A DNA stretch of 47,210 nt from Sphingomonas segetis (GTDB taxonomy: Bacteria; Pseudomonadota; Alphaproteobacteria; Sphingomonadales; Sphingomonadaceae): the NCBI RefSeq assembly GCF_009720245.1, contig NZ_WJSQ01000003.1, forward strand, positions 1 through 47,210, in the 5' to 3' direction. Below the pieces are notes generated by a model, which worked only from the letters and a program-made list of their open reading frames with translations, was not told the DNA's origin and ran no database searches. Each line of letters opens with the position of its first letter. Within the stretch, counting starts at the first letter, position 1. The position numbers and the translations under genes were made by a program. This document shows positions 1 to 7,260 of this stretch, piece after piece.

Positions 1-270
1 CTGCATCGTCGGCTGGTCGCCCGTCGCGACCGCGGCGCGAAAGCCGAAGTCGCGCGCCAGCAGCTGCGCGGCGTTCTGAAGCTCGACGGCGCGCGCGTGC
101 CACAGCCGATCGTAGACGGCTCCCGAGGACTGCAGCTGCCCCTCCACTTCGCGCGAAGCCGCGCCGGCAATGAACGTCGAGAGCGCGGCAGACACCGCCA
201 GCATCGCCGCCGCGAAGAGCAAGGCGAACTGCACCGTCAGGCGCGTGCTCAGCGAGCGGAACGGCCGCAC
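1..270 (-). CDS. N-terminus of a membrane sensor protein, probably CACHE-type signalling (partial)
   Basis: The reading frame runs off the left edge of the window, so only about 90 residues are visible. They show a short basic start, one strong membrane helix (roughly residues 9-35) and then the beginning of an extracytoplasmic helical domain rich in Ala, Leu and Arg, ending near the motif DFGFRAAVATGD. This organisation is typical of double-CACHE sensor domains fused to GGDEF/EAL or kinase modules, but no catalytic part is seen. I chose the GTG at 268-270 because an in-frame stop lies just upstream and the GTG is 4 bases past the stop of the preceding cupredoxin gene, which suggests co-transcription. 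The output domain is unknown. Confidence 0.6.
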   Translation of the reverse strand, partial: MRPFRSLSTRLTVQFALLFAAAMLAVSAALSTFIAGAASREVEGQLQSSGAVYDRLWHARAVELQNAAQLLARDFGFRAAVATGDQPTMQ

Positions 271-274
271 CGGC

Positions 275-898
275 TCAATAGTCCATCGGCATTACCGGGG
301 GCGGCGGGCGCAGCCGGACCGAGAAACTGGCACTCCGCTGGCCGGCAGACACCCCCTGCTGCACCGTCCCGCCAGGCGCGCGCAGATAGGGGTGCCAGAC
401 CGTCAGCGTTCCCGGGGCATTGGGTGCGTCACTGAATGAAACGAGCCCCTGGCCGTTGGTGCGTGCCGTCCAGGCGCTGTCTGTGATGACGATGAAGGCG
501 CTCATCTGGTCGTGGATGTTGCAGCCGAGCGCGACCACGCCCGGCTTGTCGAAGTGGACCGTGCGCGACTGGTCCCTGGCGAACAGCTTGAGCTCGAAGC
601 GCTTGGGCGCCGAGAAGGAATAGACGTGGTGCTTGGTGTTGTCGAAGTTGGGAAAGGAAATGTCGGCGCCGACGGGCACGATCGACAGGAAGGGATGGAA
701 CTGGAGGTTATGCTGGGAGACGACATAGCGACCGCCGGATTTCGGCACGCGCGCGGCGCCTCCTGCCGGATGCAGCGTCACGACGGCGTTGCTTACCGGC
801 CGCCCGGCGGAATCGACGACCCGGACCGTCAACGGCGCCGCAGCGACAGGCGCGGTCAGGGCCAGCCCTGCCGCGAAAAACGAGAGTCCACGCACCAT
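275..898 (-). CDS. Cupredoxin-like periplasmic protein (methylamine-utilisation-protein-like)
   Basis: This 207-residue protein has a clear N-terminal signal peptide (about residues 1-20, ending in a run of Ala). The mature part has an Ig-like start (VRVVDSAGRPVSNAVVTLHP) followed by a plastocyanin-like region with a NFDNTKHHVYSF stretch and a GVVALGCNIHDQM motif. His, Cys, His and Met are there in the order of a type 1 copper site. Proteins of this kind are often labelled methylamine utilisation proteins without proof of that role. It lies between a beta-barrel protein and a sensor gene on the same strand, so the three may form one envelope-associated operon. Copper binding is inferred from the residues only. 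Confidence 0.7.
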   Translation of the reverse strand: MVRGLSFFAAGLALTAPVAAAPLTVRVVDSAGRPVSNAVVTLHPAGGAARVPKSGGRYVVSQHNLQFHPFLSIVPVGADISFPNFDNTKHHVYSFSAPKRFELKLFARDQSRTVHFDKPGVVALGCNIHDQMSAFIVITDSAWTARTNGQGLVSFSDAPNAPGTLTVWHPYLRAPGGTVQQGVSAGQRSASFSVRLRPPPPVMPMDY

Positions 899-946
899 GT
901 GGTGAGGTTAAGGCAGGAACGGTAAACGTCGCCCCGCCCGACATGG

Positions 947-2233
947 TTACCAGTCCATTCGCACCTCGGCCTGGAGCTCGGTCTGGCGCTGCCGCGGCGC
1001 GAGGCCGGGGTCTTCGCGATCCTCGCGACGGCTCGACACGTGGAGCAGCTCGACGAGGCCGGTGAAATGCTCCCACTCGCGCCTGGCGACGACCATCGCC
1101 GACCAGCCAGTCTCATCGTAATCCTCGGCGATGAGGCTGCCGCGGTTGCGCGTGTCGAACGCCTCGGCGCGGGCGGCAATGCCAAATGGGCCGAGCGGCT
1201 TGCTCGCGAGCACGAACGCCGAGCGGAAGCGGTTGTCGACCCAGCGCCGGCCGTCCATCGCATAGCCCATTCGGGTGCGCCCCTGCAGCGCCTGCGCCTT
1301 GAGCTCAGCGCCGCCCCCCAGATTGGCGGCAAGGCCGAGGTTCTCGAACGTCGTGCGCCAACCCCATTCCATGTCGTCATTCACGTCGGTCGGGCCGGCG
1401 CGGTTGTCGTAGCGGAAGAGCTCGACACGGACCGGCAGCGGCGGCTGCCAGGCGAGCTTCGCATAATAGCCGGGGCGGTGCGCGAAGCCCTTGTGGAGGT
1501 CGATCAGCGGATGGGTGAACGGCGCCTGCATCGTGCCCATCTCACCATCGATCGGCGGTAGCGGCCAGCGGTTAAAGGCCAGCGTGGTGCGATCGTGAAG
1601 CGCCCAGCCGCGAAAGGTGAGCAGCGTCCCCGATGTGTCGTTCGCGGCGAAGATTGCGGCCGTTGTACGCAGCTTGTGATCGCCCGCCGAAATGCTGACG
1701 GTGCCTTCGAGGGCGACGGGACGCACTTCCTCGCCGATCCAGCTGTTGATCGCCGACGGCGTGATCGTATCCGCGACGTGCCAGTCGGCCCCGGAATGCT
1801 CGAGGCTGACGGGCGGCCACATCAGCCCGGCGCGCGCCGAGAATGCCGTGCCGCTGGCGCTGCGCAGCGGGCGGAAGTTCAGATATGCCTGGCTGAGGCC
1901 GGCCTGGGTGCGCTCGCCGCCCTGGAGCGACCCGACAAATGTGCCCGACAATGCCCAGGTGAGTTGAGGTTGCCAGACGAGGCTCGCATTGCCGAGCTGC
2001 GGCCTGATCCGGAAGTCGCCGTCGCTGCCCGAGCGAAGCTTGCCGAAACCATGCTCGAGCCAGCTCCTCTCGCCGTCGACCGCGACAAGGCGCAGGTCGC
2101 CGCTTAGTTCGAGCGTGTCCGCCGTGAACAGCCGCAGATCCGATGCCGCAGCGGGACTCGCCCATAGTGCAGCGAGCGCGCAGCCACAGGGAAGCGCGCA
2201 GCGGTGAAGCAGGCGTCGAACGGCGCAAGCCAT
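947..2233 (-). CDS. Outer-membrane beta-barrel protein of unknown function
   Basis: This 428-residue protein has a signal peptide (about residues 1-30, ending ASPAAAS). The rest alternates polar and aromatic residues in short strands, and the last residue is Trp (EVRMDW), as in many outer-membrane barrels. No plug, TonB box or enzymatic motif is visible. Its stop is 49 bases before the start of the cupredoxin gene on the same strand. It may be a porin-like partner for that periplasmic protein. The family is not one I can name. Confidence 0.65.
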   Translation of the reverse strand: MACAVRRLLHRCALPCGCALAALWASPAAASDLRLFTADTLELSGDLRLVAVDGERSWLEHGFGKLRSGSDGDFRIRPQLGNASLVWQPQLTWALSGTFVGSLQGGERTQAGLSQAYLNFRPLRSASGTAFSARAGLMWPPVSLEHSGADWHVADTITPSAINSWIGEEVRPVALEGTVSISAGDHKLRTTAAIFAANDTSGTLLTFRGWALHDRTTLAFNRWPLPPIDGEMGTMQAPFTHPLIDLHKGFAHRPGYYAKLAWQPPLPVRVELFRYDNRAGPTDVNDDMEWGWRTTFENLGLAANLGGGAELKAQALQGRTRMGYAMDGRRWVDNRFRSAFVLASKPLGPFGIAARAEAFDTRNRGSLIAEDYDETGWSAMVVARREWEHFTGLVELLHVSSRREDREDPGLAPRQRQTELQAEVRMDW

Positions 2234-2366
2234 GGGCGCCGGGGTAACCGAACGAGGTTAAGATTATGATGAGGATGCGGTGGCTTGCGCTGGCTGCATC
2301 CCCCCTCTATCTAGCCGCGGCCTTGGCTCCCGTCGCGACCCTCCAGTCGCACAAGCGGGTTCCGGT

Positions 2367-2443
2367 CGGGGAGTAGCTCAGCCTGGTAGAGCACTGTCTT
2401 CGGGAGGCAGGGGCCGGAGGTTCGAATCCTCTCTCCCCGACCA
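2367..2443 (+). tRNA. tRNA-Pro (anticodon CGG), prophage integration target
   Basis: The 77-nt gene folds as a complete cloverleaf. The acceptor stem pairs CGGGGAG with CTCCCCG, the D-arm is AGCTCAGCCTGGTAGAGCA, the anticodon loop is TTCGGGA (anticodon CGG, codon CCG), the T-loop is TTCGAAT, and CCA is encoded. A short T-run follows (2446-2450). The 3' 46 nt are repeated exactly at 44621-44666. The prophage therefore entered this gene and restored it with its own copy of the 3' half. Confidence 0.95.
2398..2443 (+). repeat. attL core (46-bp direct repeat)
   Basis: This segment runs from the anticodon stem through the CCA of tRNA-Pro and matches 44621-44666 base for base. Flanking bases differ on both sides (GT before it here against GC; CG after it here against TT), which sets the repeat edges. 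The integrase gene lies just inside, 57 bases away. Confidence 0.95.
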
Positions 2444-2472
2444 CGTTTTTACTAGACAAATCGGCCTAGGAA

Positions 2473-2499
2473 TGCAAGTGAAATAGACAGGGGCCGAAG
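2473..2499 (+). repeat. Candidate integrase arm-type sites, left end
   Basis: TGCAAGTG (2473-2480) is followed directly by AAATAGACAGGGGCCGAAG (2481-2499). Both words recur just inside the right end: AAATAGACAGGGGTCGAGG at 44492-44510 and TGCAAGTG at 44541-44548. They are in the same orientation and lie between the att core and the phage genes, where lambda-type integrases have arm sites. The role is inferred. Confidence 0.5.
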
Positions 2500-3504
2500 T
2501 CACGAAACGAACCCTTCGGCCTGTTCTTTGACCCTTTGAACCTTCGTCGCGACGCCGCGCAGATGCCCCGGCGAGTAGCGGGCATAGTGCGTCGAAGTGG
2601 TCGCGGAATCGTCATGGCCCATGAATTGCGCCAGCTCGTCCATCGACGCCCCGGCCTCTGCTGCCCAGACGGCTCCCGTATGGCGAAGCGTGTAGGGCGT
2701 GACCTTGATCCCTGAGCGCGCTGAGGCGGCCTGAAACGCCTTCTTGATGTTGCCGATGGGCTTTGCGCCGCGCTCGACCACATATTCGCTCTGGCGGCCC
2801 TTATAGGCCTGTTCCAGCGCTTCCATCGCTTCGTCGTTCAGCGCGACCACGGGCCGGCGCTTCTTCGTCTGTCGCCGCCCCTTCGGGTTAAGGTCGATCT
2901 GACGCCGCTCGAAATCAACGCGATCCCAAGTCAGTTCCAGGATCGCAGTCGGGCGGGCCATCGTGTAGAGCCCGAGCAAGGCATAGAGCCTCGCGTGGGG
3001 AGCCTTGACCCCCGCATACCAGCGCTCGAATTGCGCGTGCGTCAGGTGGCGGATTTTCCGCTCTGGCGCTTCCGGCCTCCAAACCTTCTTTGGCTTGTTT
3101 GCGTGGCGTAGTGCCACGGAGAGCATCGACAGCTCATAGCGGAGCGTCGCGGGACCGACCTTGCGCCCTTCGGCATATTTGCGGCACATGGCCTCGTCTA
3201 TCCGCTCGGGGTCCACATTCTCCCAAAAGCTCTTCATCGCCTTCCACGCGTCTTTTTGGCGAGCCGTGGACGCGATCTCCGCTTGTTCGCGGGCGGCGAT
3301 GTAGTCAGTCACGATGCGCCCCACTGTCCACGGATCGTCCCTCAGCCCCGAGAAGACATTGCGTGCTTCAGCCTCTGCGCTGGATCGGTCCTTCGCCGAG
3401 AGACGGATGCGAGTGCGCTTGGGCTTACCCTTGGCGTCGCGCTCGCCGGTTGGAACGACGATTGCGTATCCTCTTCCGAGGCGCTGGACGGTAAACTCTG
3501 GCAT
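2500..3504 (-). CDS. int: Tyrosine recombinase integrase
   Basis: This 334-residue protein joins the attP and chromosomal tRNA-Pro sites. An N-terminal arm-binding part is followed by a SAM-like core-binding domain (about 55-150) and the catalytic domain. Visible catalytic residues are Arg184 (MARPTAI), a beta-hairpin Lys near 208-215, Arg274 in YTLRHT, His297 in MGHDD and the nucleophile Tyr307 in THYARY. The first box-II position is Tyr271 where most family members have His. The ATG has an AGAGG ribosome site 5 bases upstream and overlaps the excisionase gene by 163 bases in another frame. The gene is next to attL and transcribed toward it. Confidence 0.95.
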   Translation of the reverse strand: MPEFTVQRLGRGYAIVVPTGERDAKGKPKRTRIRLSAKDRSSAEAEARNVFSGLRDDPWTVGRIVTDYIAAREQAEIASTARQKDAWKAMKSFWENVDPERIDEAMCRKYAEGRKVGPATLRYELSMLSVALRHANKPKKVWRPEAPERKIRHLTHAQFERWYAGVKAPHARLYALLGLYTMARPTAILELTWDRVDFERRQIDLNPKGRRQTKKRRPVVALNDEAMEALEQAYKGRQSEYVVERGAKPIGNIKKAFQAASARSGIKVTPYTLRHTGAVWAAEAGASMDELAQFMGHDDSATTSTHYARYSPGHLRGVATKVQRVKEQAEGFVS

Positions 3505-3653
3505 TCGAACCTCTGGACCTCTTCAGCCGGTATGCGGATCAGCGTGCCGAGCCGGAAGCAGCCAAGCTCCCCCGTGGCGATCAGCTTGCGGATCACGCCC
3601 TCCGAACATTCCCACGCATCCGCGAGGGTCGCAACTGTGTAGGCTCGGCTCAC
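3342..3653 (-). CDS. xis: Excisionase-type MerR/HTH_17 DNA-binding protein
   Basis: This 103-residue protein has one recognisable domain, residues 1-52, with the pattern YTVATLADAWECSEGVIRKL then a LGTLIRIPAEEVQRF wing, typical of phage excisionases. The rest (Ser/Ala/Arg-rich) lies over the start of int in another frame and may carry little information. I chose the GTG at 3651-3653: GGAAGG lies 6-9 bases upstream and it forms a GTGA overlap with the upstream 51-residue gene. Longer starts (for example 3686) would override that coupling. It probably directs integrase toward excision and controls int translation by coupling. Confidence 0.8.
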   Translation of the reverse strand: MSRAYTVATLADAWECSEGVIRKLIATGELGCFRLGTLIRIPAEEVQRFECQSLPSSASEEDTQSSFQPASATPRVSPSALASVSRRRTDPAQRLKHAMSSRG

Positions 3654-3805
3654 GCCGCCACCTTCCGACACGCGCGGCATTTGCACGATGCCTCGTGTAA
3701 TCTCCCGTGTATATGCTCTCTCCGGGATGGTTTTTGATGTGCAATCCTGTGCGGAAGCATGGATAGCTTTCTCGGATCGGCGGGGGATTTGGTGAAGAGC
3801 CTCAT
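3650..3805 (-). CDS. Small basic Cys-motif protein (51 residues)
   Basis: This frame joins its neighbours exactly: its ATG forms an ATGA overlap with the stop of the 122-residue gene upstream, and its TGA forms a GTGA overlap with the xis start. The protein is basic, with His/Arg in the middle and a C-terminal CKCRACRKVAA motif that could bind one zinc. No function is known to me. The perfect double coupling makes it likely to be real and supports the GTG start of xis. Confidence 0.65.
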   Translation of the reverse strand: MRLFTKSPADPRKLSMLPHRIAHQKPSRREHIHGRLHEASCKCRACRKVAA

Positions 3806-4170
3806 TGGGCGTCCCCCTTCGGGGCCGGGCTGGCGGGCTTGCGCCCTGAGCCGCTTTGCGTCTCAGCCGTTCCGGCGCTCATCCCTGACGCGCGCTCGTA
3901 TGCGCTCGCCATGTCGCTCAGCCGTTTCGCAGCGGGCTCAGGCATGAACATGCCGTCGCCCATGCCGAGAAAGCGACACCCGTATTCTTGCTCGAGAAGC
4001 TGCTCACCAAGAAGCTGAATGAACTGGTATATACACCGCTCCGCACGTTTGCGCGGCGTCAGGCTTTCGCCCGCCTCCATCCACTCGGCGCACTCATCAA
4101 GCTTCGCCTCCACGCCCATTTCAGACGCCAAATCATATTTGATTGCCTTGTCGGGGATTGCGCGAGTCAT
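3802..4170 (-). CDS. Hypothetical early phage protein (122 residues)
   Basis: An ATGA overlap with the preceding gene fixes the start at 4170. The protein begins MTRAIPDKAIKYDL, has an acidic helical middle part (about 20-65), and a Ser/Gly/Pro-rich C-terminus. I see no catalytic motif or membrane helix. It belongs to the leftward early operon, between a zinc-binding protein and the small Cys-motif protein. Confidence 0.65.
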   Translation of the reverse strand: MTRAIPDKAIKYDLASEMGVEAKLDECAEWMEAGESLTPRKRAERCIYQFIQLLGEQLLEQEYGCRFLGMGDGMFMPEPAAKRLSDMASAYERASGMSAGTAETQSGSGRKPASPAPKGDAQ

Positions 4171-4502
4171 GCCCCAGTCCTTTCGGAATATAGGGCGCAA
4201 TAGAAATCTGGCCGAGTCAGCAGCTCGGCATGGTAGTCGCTGCCATCCTGCACGACCGCCATCTCCTTCTTTAGCGCGGCCAGCCGAACACCCTCCCAAG
4301 TGTTCTCCGGCGGCGGCTGATCGCCGAACTCATCCCAGTCGGTATCGTCTGCCCAGCCAAGCTCGCGGTCCCGCGTGGCGTTGTCGAGAACGCGCCATCG
4401 CTCCTTGACCGCCAAGCATCGCCCCAGCCCGGACCAACGCTCGTAGATCACAAACGAATCCGGTTCGTTGCGCGCCCAATGGCGGCACTGATCGCAGCGC
4501 AT
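4167..4502 (-). CDS. Hypothetical zinc-knuckle phage protein (111 residues)
   Basis: The N-terminus reads MRCDQCRHW, then a second Cys follows in GLGRC; together with Cys near the C-terminus (DFYCAL) these could form a metal site. Small early phage proteins with this CxxCxxW start are common but uncharacterised. The start follows the stop of a 34-residue frame directly (TAA then ATG) and the end overlaps the next gene by 4 bases. Confidence 0.7.
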   Translation of the reverse strand: MRCDQCRHWARNEPDSFVIYERWSGLGRCLAVKERWRVLDNATRDRELGWADDTDWDEFGDQPPPENTWEGVRLAALKKEMAVVQDGSDYHAELLTRPDFYCALYSERTGA

Positions 4503-4607
4503 TTACATGTCTCCCGCGATAGCGATTGAAGCCCGAAGGGCGGCAACCGTGAAACAGGGTGCCGTGCGAAGCACGAAAGCGCGGGCCTGAAAGGCATCGC
4601 CCAACAT
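4503..4607 (-). CDS. Micro-ORF, 34 residues, coupled on both sides
   Basis: The frame starts in a TAATG overlap with the 17-residue frame upstream and ends with TAA directly before the ATG of the zinc-knuckle gene. The peptide (starting MLGDAFQARAFVLR) is hydrophobic in the middle. It may only keep ribosomes moving through the gap, or it may be a functional micro-protein. No homologue is known to me. Confidence 0.4.
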   Translation of the reverse strand: MLGDAFQARAFVLRTAPCFTVAALRASIAIAGDM

Positions 4608-4660
4608 TAGGCAGCATCCTTCCATACATTGTGCCGAGCGCCGTATTCGTTGATGGTCAT
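4607..4660 (-). CDS. Micro-ORF, 17 residues
   Basis: The peptide is MTINEYGARHNVWKDAA. Its ATG forms an ATGA overlap with the stop of the 141-residue gene and its TAA overlaps the next ATG (TAATG). Evidence is limited to the exact coupling. It may be a leader that hands on ribosomes, or the tail of a decayed gene. Confidence 0.4.
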   Translation of the reverse strand: MTINEYGARHNVWKDAA

Positions 4661-5082
4661 GCGGCCCTCGCTTCGTTCGTCAGTTCATCGACGGAGCACC
4701 CAAGCCATTTGCTCAGCGTCGTGAACGCAAAGTCGATGTATGCCGCGCGTTCCGGCTCCGTCATCTTGTGGAAGCTGATCGAGTCATAGTCCTTGATCTG
4801 CTCGCCGCTCGGCAGGGTGACGACCTTGACCAGTCCCGCCCTGTCCTTGAGGACGTTGTGCAAGAGCTGGTCGGTAAGCCCCGGAGCTTGCTCGTCGAGC
4901 ATCGGCGCCGCGATGCCGAGCACAACCCAATAAAGGGCGATCCGCTTGTTATTCCCCTGGGTGCGGGTGATCTTTACCCTGACACGGCCATGGACGGCCG
5001 CCAGAGCTTTCTCGGCGGCGGGGTTCGCAGGGAACAGCCCGCCAAGCCGGCGCTCGAAGATCAGGGGCGCTTCGTCAGCCAC
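4657..5082 (-). CDS. Hypothetical phage protein, weakly like DUF1367 recombination-associated proteins
   Basis: The 141 residues include AVHGRVRVKITRTQGNNKRI followed by ALYWVVLGIAAPML, then a predicted helical half ending KWLGCSVDELTNEARAA. The order (basic strand, Arg/Asn-rich turn, hydrophobic helix) recalls DUF1367-type phage proteins near recombination genes, but the match is too weak to name. It overlaps the 51-residue gene by 8 bases. Confidence 0.6.
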   Translation of the reverse strand: MADEAPLIFERRLGGLFPANPAAEKALAAVHGRVRVKITRTQGNNKRIALYWVVLGIAAPMLDEQAPGLTDQLLHNVLKDRAGLVKVVTLPSGEQIKDYDSISFHKMTEPERAAYIDFAFTTLSKWLGCSVDELTNEARAA

Positions 5083-5230
5083 GGCGTTCTGCCTCCGCTT
5101 GGCATTCGCGCATTAGTCTGCTGGCGGTTGCTTTGGTCGGAGCCGATCCAACTCGCGCGCCGTCGCGCCTGACGACCCAATAAGTGCCGCGCGCCGGGTT
5201 TTGCTCTTTTGTGATCGTCCAATCAGCCAC
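5075..5230 (-). CDS. Small hypothetical protein (51 residues)
   Basis: The GTG at 5228-5230 is preceded by GGAG 8 bases upstream and overlaps the previous stop by 8 bases. The product begins with a beta-rich part (WTITKEQNPARGTYWVVRRD) and ends in a charged helix. Longer frames upstream would run antisense-like through the DUF968-like gene and are rejected. Function unknown. Confidence 0.55.
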   Translation of the reverse strand: MADWTITKEQNPARGTYWVVRRDGARVGSAPTKATASRLMRECQAEAERRG

Positions 5231-5567
5231 CTTCGCGCTCCTTCCTGACCTTCTCGATCTCGAATCGCTTGGGCGATCCCTGAATGAACAGCTCGATGAT
5301 CGCGCCAACGTCCCGGCCCTTCCAGAACGACCGCTCTCCAACCGTATGCTGTTCGGCATGGCAGGATTTGCAGAGGCTAACGGCGTTCCAATCATCCGGG
5401 CGCTGCCCCATTCCCGCGCACGATCCCAGACGCACATGGGCGAACTCGATTCCCGCCATGCTTCCGCAGTTCGTGCAGGCATGGGAGCGGACAAACGCAG
5501 CGTGCGCCTGTGACCGCCAGCGCGAGGCTCGCTTGGCTTTCTTCGGGATGCGGGCAGGCAGGTTCAC
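5223..5567 (-). CDS. DUF968/HNH-like zinc protein of a phage recombination module
   Basis: This 114-residue protein has the pattern HACTNCGSMAGIEFAH ... GMGQRPDDWNAVSLCKSCH ... GERSFW. Two CxxC pairs plus His fit the Cys4/HNH-like fold of DUF968-type proteins found with Red-like recombination genes. It may be a structure-specific nuclease, but no activity can be stated. The GTG at 5565-5567 makes a GTGA overlap with the SSB stop and has GGGAGG about 9 bases upstream. Confidence 0.7.
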   Translation of the reverse strand: MNLPARIPKKAKRASRWRSQAHAAFVRSHACTNCGSMAGIEFAHVRLGSCAGMGQRPDDWNAVSLCKSCHAEQHTVGERSFWKGRDVGAIIELFIQGSPKRFEIEKVRKEREGG

Positions 5568-5974
5568 CGGACGCGCGCCTCCCACGCGGGATCGCAAGAG
5601 ACGAACGGAACGTCGTCCGCCAAATCGTGGTCAAATGCCGCTGCCGGCTGTGCTGTGCGCGGGGCCGTTCCGCCGCCCGATTGCTTGCCCGACATGAACG
5701 GGTCGATCTCGGCCGCCCGGATTTCATACTGGGGTTTGCCGTTGTATTCGCCGATAACCAGCTCGCCGGTAACAGCGACCTTCTCACCCTTCTTGATGTA
5801 TTGAGCGAGCTTCGATCCGCGCTCGCCCCATATGGCGACACGAAACCAGTTGGTCTGCTTGCTGTCGCCCCAGCCCTGATCGACGGCGCAGTTGAAGTTG
5901 GTGACTGTGCCGCTTCCGGCCTGACGGGTTTCGGCATCGCCGCCGACGCGGCCCGTGATTGAAATGAACTGCAT
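5564..5974 (-). CDS. ssb: Single-stranded DNA-binding protein
   Basis: This is a short SSB (136 residues, against about 178 in E. coli). The OB-fold occupies residues 1-95 (SITGRVGGDAETRQ; WFRVAIWGERG; VAVTGELVIGEY). A brief Gly/Pro-rich linker leads to an acidic DDVPF stretch like the SSB protein-interaction tip. Unusually, the tip is followed by about a dozen extra residues (SCDPAWEARVR), partly overlapping the next gene's ribosome site. It probably coats DNA exposed by the neighbouring exonuclease for the ERF protein. Confidence 0.93.
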   Translation of the reverse strand: MQFISITGRVGGDAETRQAGSGTVTNFNCAVDQGWGDSKQTNWFRVAIWGERGSKLAQYIKKGEKVAVTGELVIGEYNGKPQYEIRAAEIDPFMSGKQSGGGTAPRTAQPAAAFDHDLADDVPFVSCDPAWEARVR

Positions 5975-6607
5975 CTAAGCCGCCTCCAATTCCTGTTCAT
6001 ATCTGGCGCGGAGCTGCGCCACGGTTTCATCAATTTCGGCGAGGAACGCGGCCACTTCGCGCTCGACCTCGGCAATCTCCGCGTCGTCGCGAGGGAGCCG
6101 CTGAACGAACAGCCGCATGGTTTCCGGCAATCGCGGATCGAACGACACAAAGTCGCAATACTGCCGCCCGGTGCAGGCCATCTGAAACAGCATTTGCAGC
6201 CGGTATTTGTCGGGAATGGAGCCGCCCAACAGTGTCTCGATGTGCGTTGCCGTGCCGGGACATTTTATCTCGACCAGGCCATCGTCTCCGATCAGCCCGT
6301 CAGGCGATGCGCCGGCCATCGCGATTGTCGGATGATCGACGAACGCGATTTCCTCGACGGCGCATAGCATGTGCTGGCAATAGGCTTCGCGGGCGTGGGG
6401 CTCGGTATCCGTCCCCCATTGCATCGCCGCATTGCAGTAAGACGGCTCGACCGTTCCCGTGAGGCGTTCGGCGACGAGCTGCGCGGCGTAGTTCTTGCGC
6501 CCCGCGCCCCATCCTGATTTGGTCCGCGCCAGCACGTCTGAAATGCGCGAGGCAGTGACCTTTCCGGCCCGCGCGGCGAACCACGCTTCGCTCCGCTGTT
6601 CCATCAT
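5975..6607 (-). CDS. YqaJ/lambda-type exonuclease
   Basis: This 210-residue protein begins QRSEAWFAARAGKVTASRIS, the usual start of YqaJ-type viral recombinases. The PD-(D/E)XK core is visible as AGASPDGLIGDDGLVEIKCP (Asp then Glu-x-Lys) followed by PDKYRLQMLFQMACTG. The C-terminus is a charged helix. The enzyme should degrade 5' strands to leave 3' tails for annealing. The start overlaps the erf stop (ATGA), and the stop is directly before ssb, so exonuclease, annealing protein and SSB are made together. Confidence 0.92.
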   Translation of the reverse strand: MMEQRSEAWFAARAGKVTASRISDVLARTKSGWGAGRKNYAAQLVAERLTGTVEPSYCNAAMQWGTDTEPHAREAYCQHMLCAVEEIAFVDHPTIAMAGASPDGLIGDDGLVEIKCPGTATHIETLLGGSIPDKYRLQMLFQMACTGRQYCDFVSFDPRLPETMRLFVQRLPRDDAEIAEVEREVAAFLAEIDETVAQLRARYEQELEAA

Positions 6608-7260
6608 GCGGGCTCCTTTGCGAGAGATTTCAGCCGCGCGATCGCGGCAGCCGCCTTGGCTTCGGACAGCTCGGCGATTGACGACACGCCGTAAGCCTCG
6701 ACGATATCCTGAACCGTCTTGCCTGCTGCCGGGATCAGCGCGGTCATTAGCGAGCGTTGTTCGTCGGTAATCATGGCCGTCCGACGCGGCGCGGAGGCGA
6801 CCTCGTGTGTCACGGCGTCGGCGTCATTGTCGCCCTCTGTCGGGATCGCGAAGGTCATGAACGCCGCATATTTGTAGGCCGCACTCATGGCCTTGTTCGT
6901 GGCCTTGTCGCCGCTGTCCATTGCCTCGCCAAAGGTCGCCGCCGTGTGCGTCGTTCCGTCGATTGCCGACACAAAGTCGAACTCGGCGTGGACCGTAACG
7001 TAGAACAGCGCGCCACCATTCTTGCTCTGGCGCTCGATCACTTCGCGGGTCAGAACGCGCGGCACCACCACCAGCTTGTGCTTGGCGAGCAATGGCGAAA
7101 GCGCAGCGTAAACGTCGTCGATGCCACGGAAGTTATAGCCGCTGCCTTGAGTGTTGCGGCGCGTCTTGGCGATGCCGACTGTTGCCAGCTCGCCCTGGAC
7201 CGCCGCGATTGCCTGATAGACATGCGGCGTTGCGGCCTCGATCTTCGATTGTGCCGTCAC
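6604..7260 (-). CDS. erf: ERF-family single-strand annealing protein
   Basis: The 218 residues show the ERF hallmarks: YNFRGIDDVYAALSPLLAKH near residue 43, then GEAMDSGDKATNKAMSAAYK and FAIPTEGDNDAD. A low-complexity break is followed by a small C-terminal helical domain (about 165-215). ERF proteins anneal complementary strands and promote phage genome circularisation or recombination. It sits directly upstream of its exonuclease partner. Confidence 0.93.
   Translation of the reverse strand: MTAQSKIEAATPHVYQAIAAVQGELATVGIAKTRRNTQGSGYNFRGIDDVYAALSPLLAKHKLVVVPRVLTREVIERQSKNGGALFYVTVHAEFDFVSAIDGTTHTAATFGEAMDSGDKATNKAMSAAYKYAAFMTFAIPTEGDNDADAVTHEVASAPRRTAMITDEQRSLMTALIPAAGKTVQDIVEAYGVSSIAELSEAKAAAAIARLKSLAKEPA

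Noticed and set aside
2266-2376. 36-codon forward frame with signal-like start running into tRNA-Pro
   Set aside because: It overlaps the tRNA 5' end, has no clear ribosome site and no mature domain after the hydrophobic part.
3700-3716. GTGTATATGC near the xis start, similar to an operator half-site
   Set aside because: Only one arm matches; the other half of the palindrome is absent.
4026-4037. GGTATATACACC, similar to half of the repressor operator
   Set aside because: It has a different arm spacing and lies inside a coding gene far from any plausible promoter.
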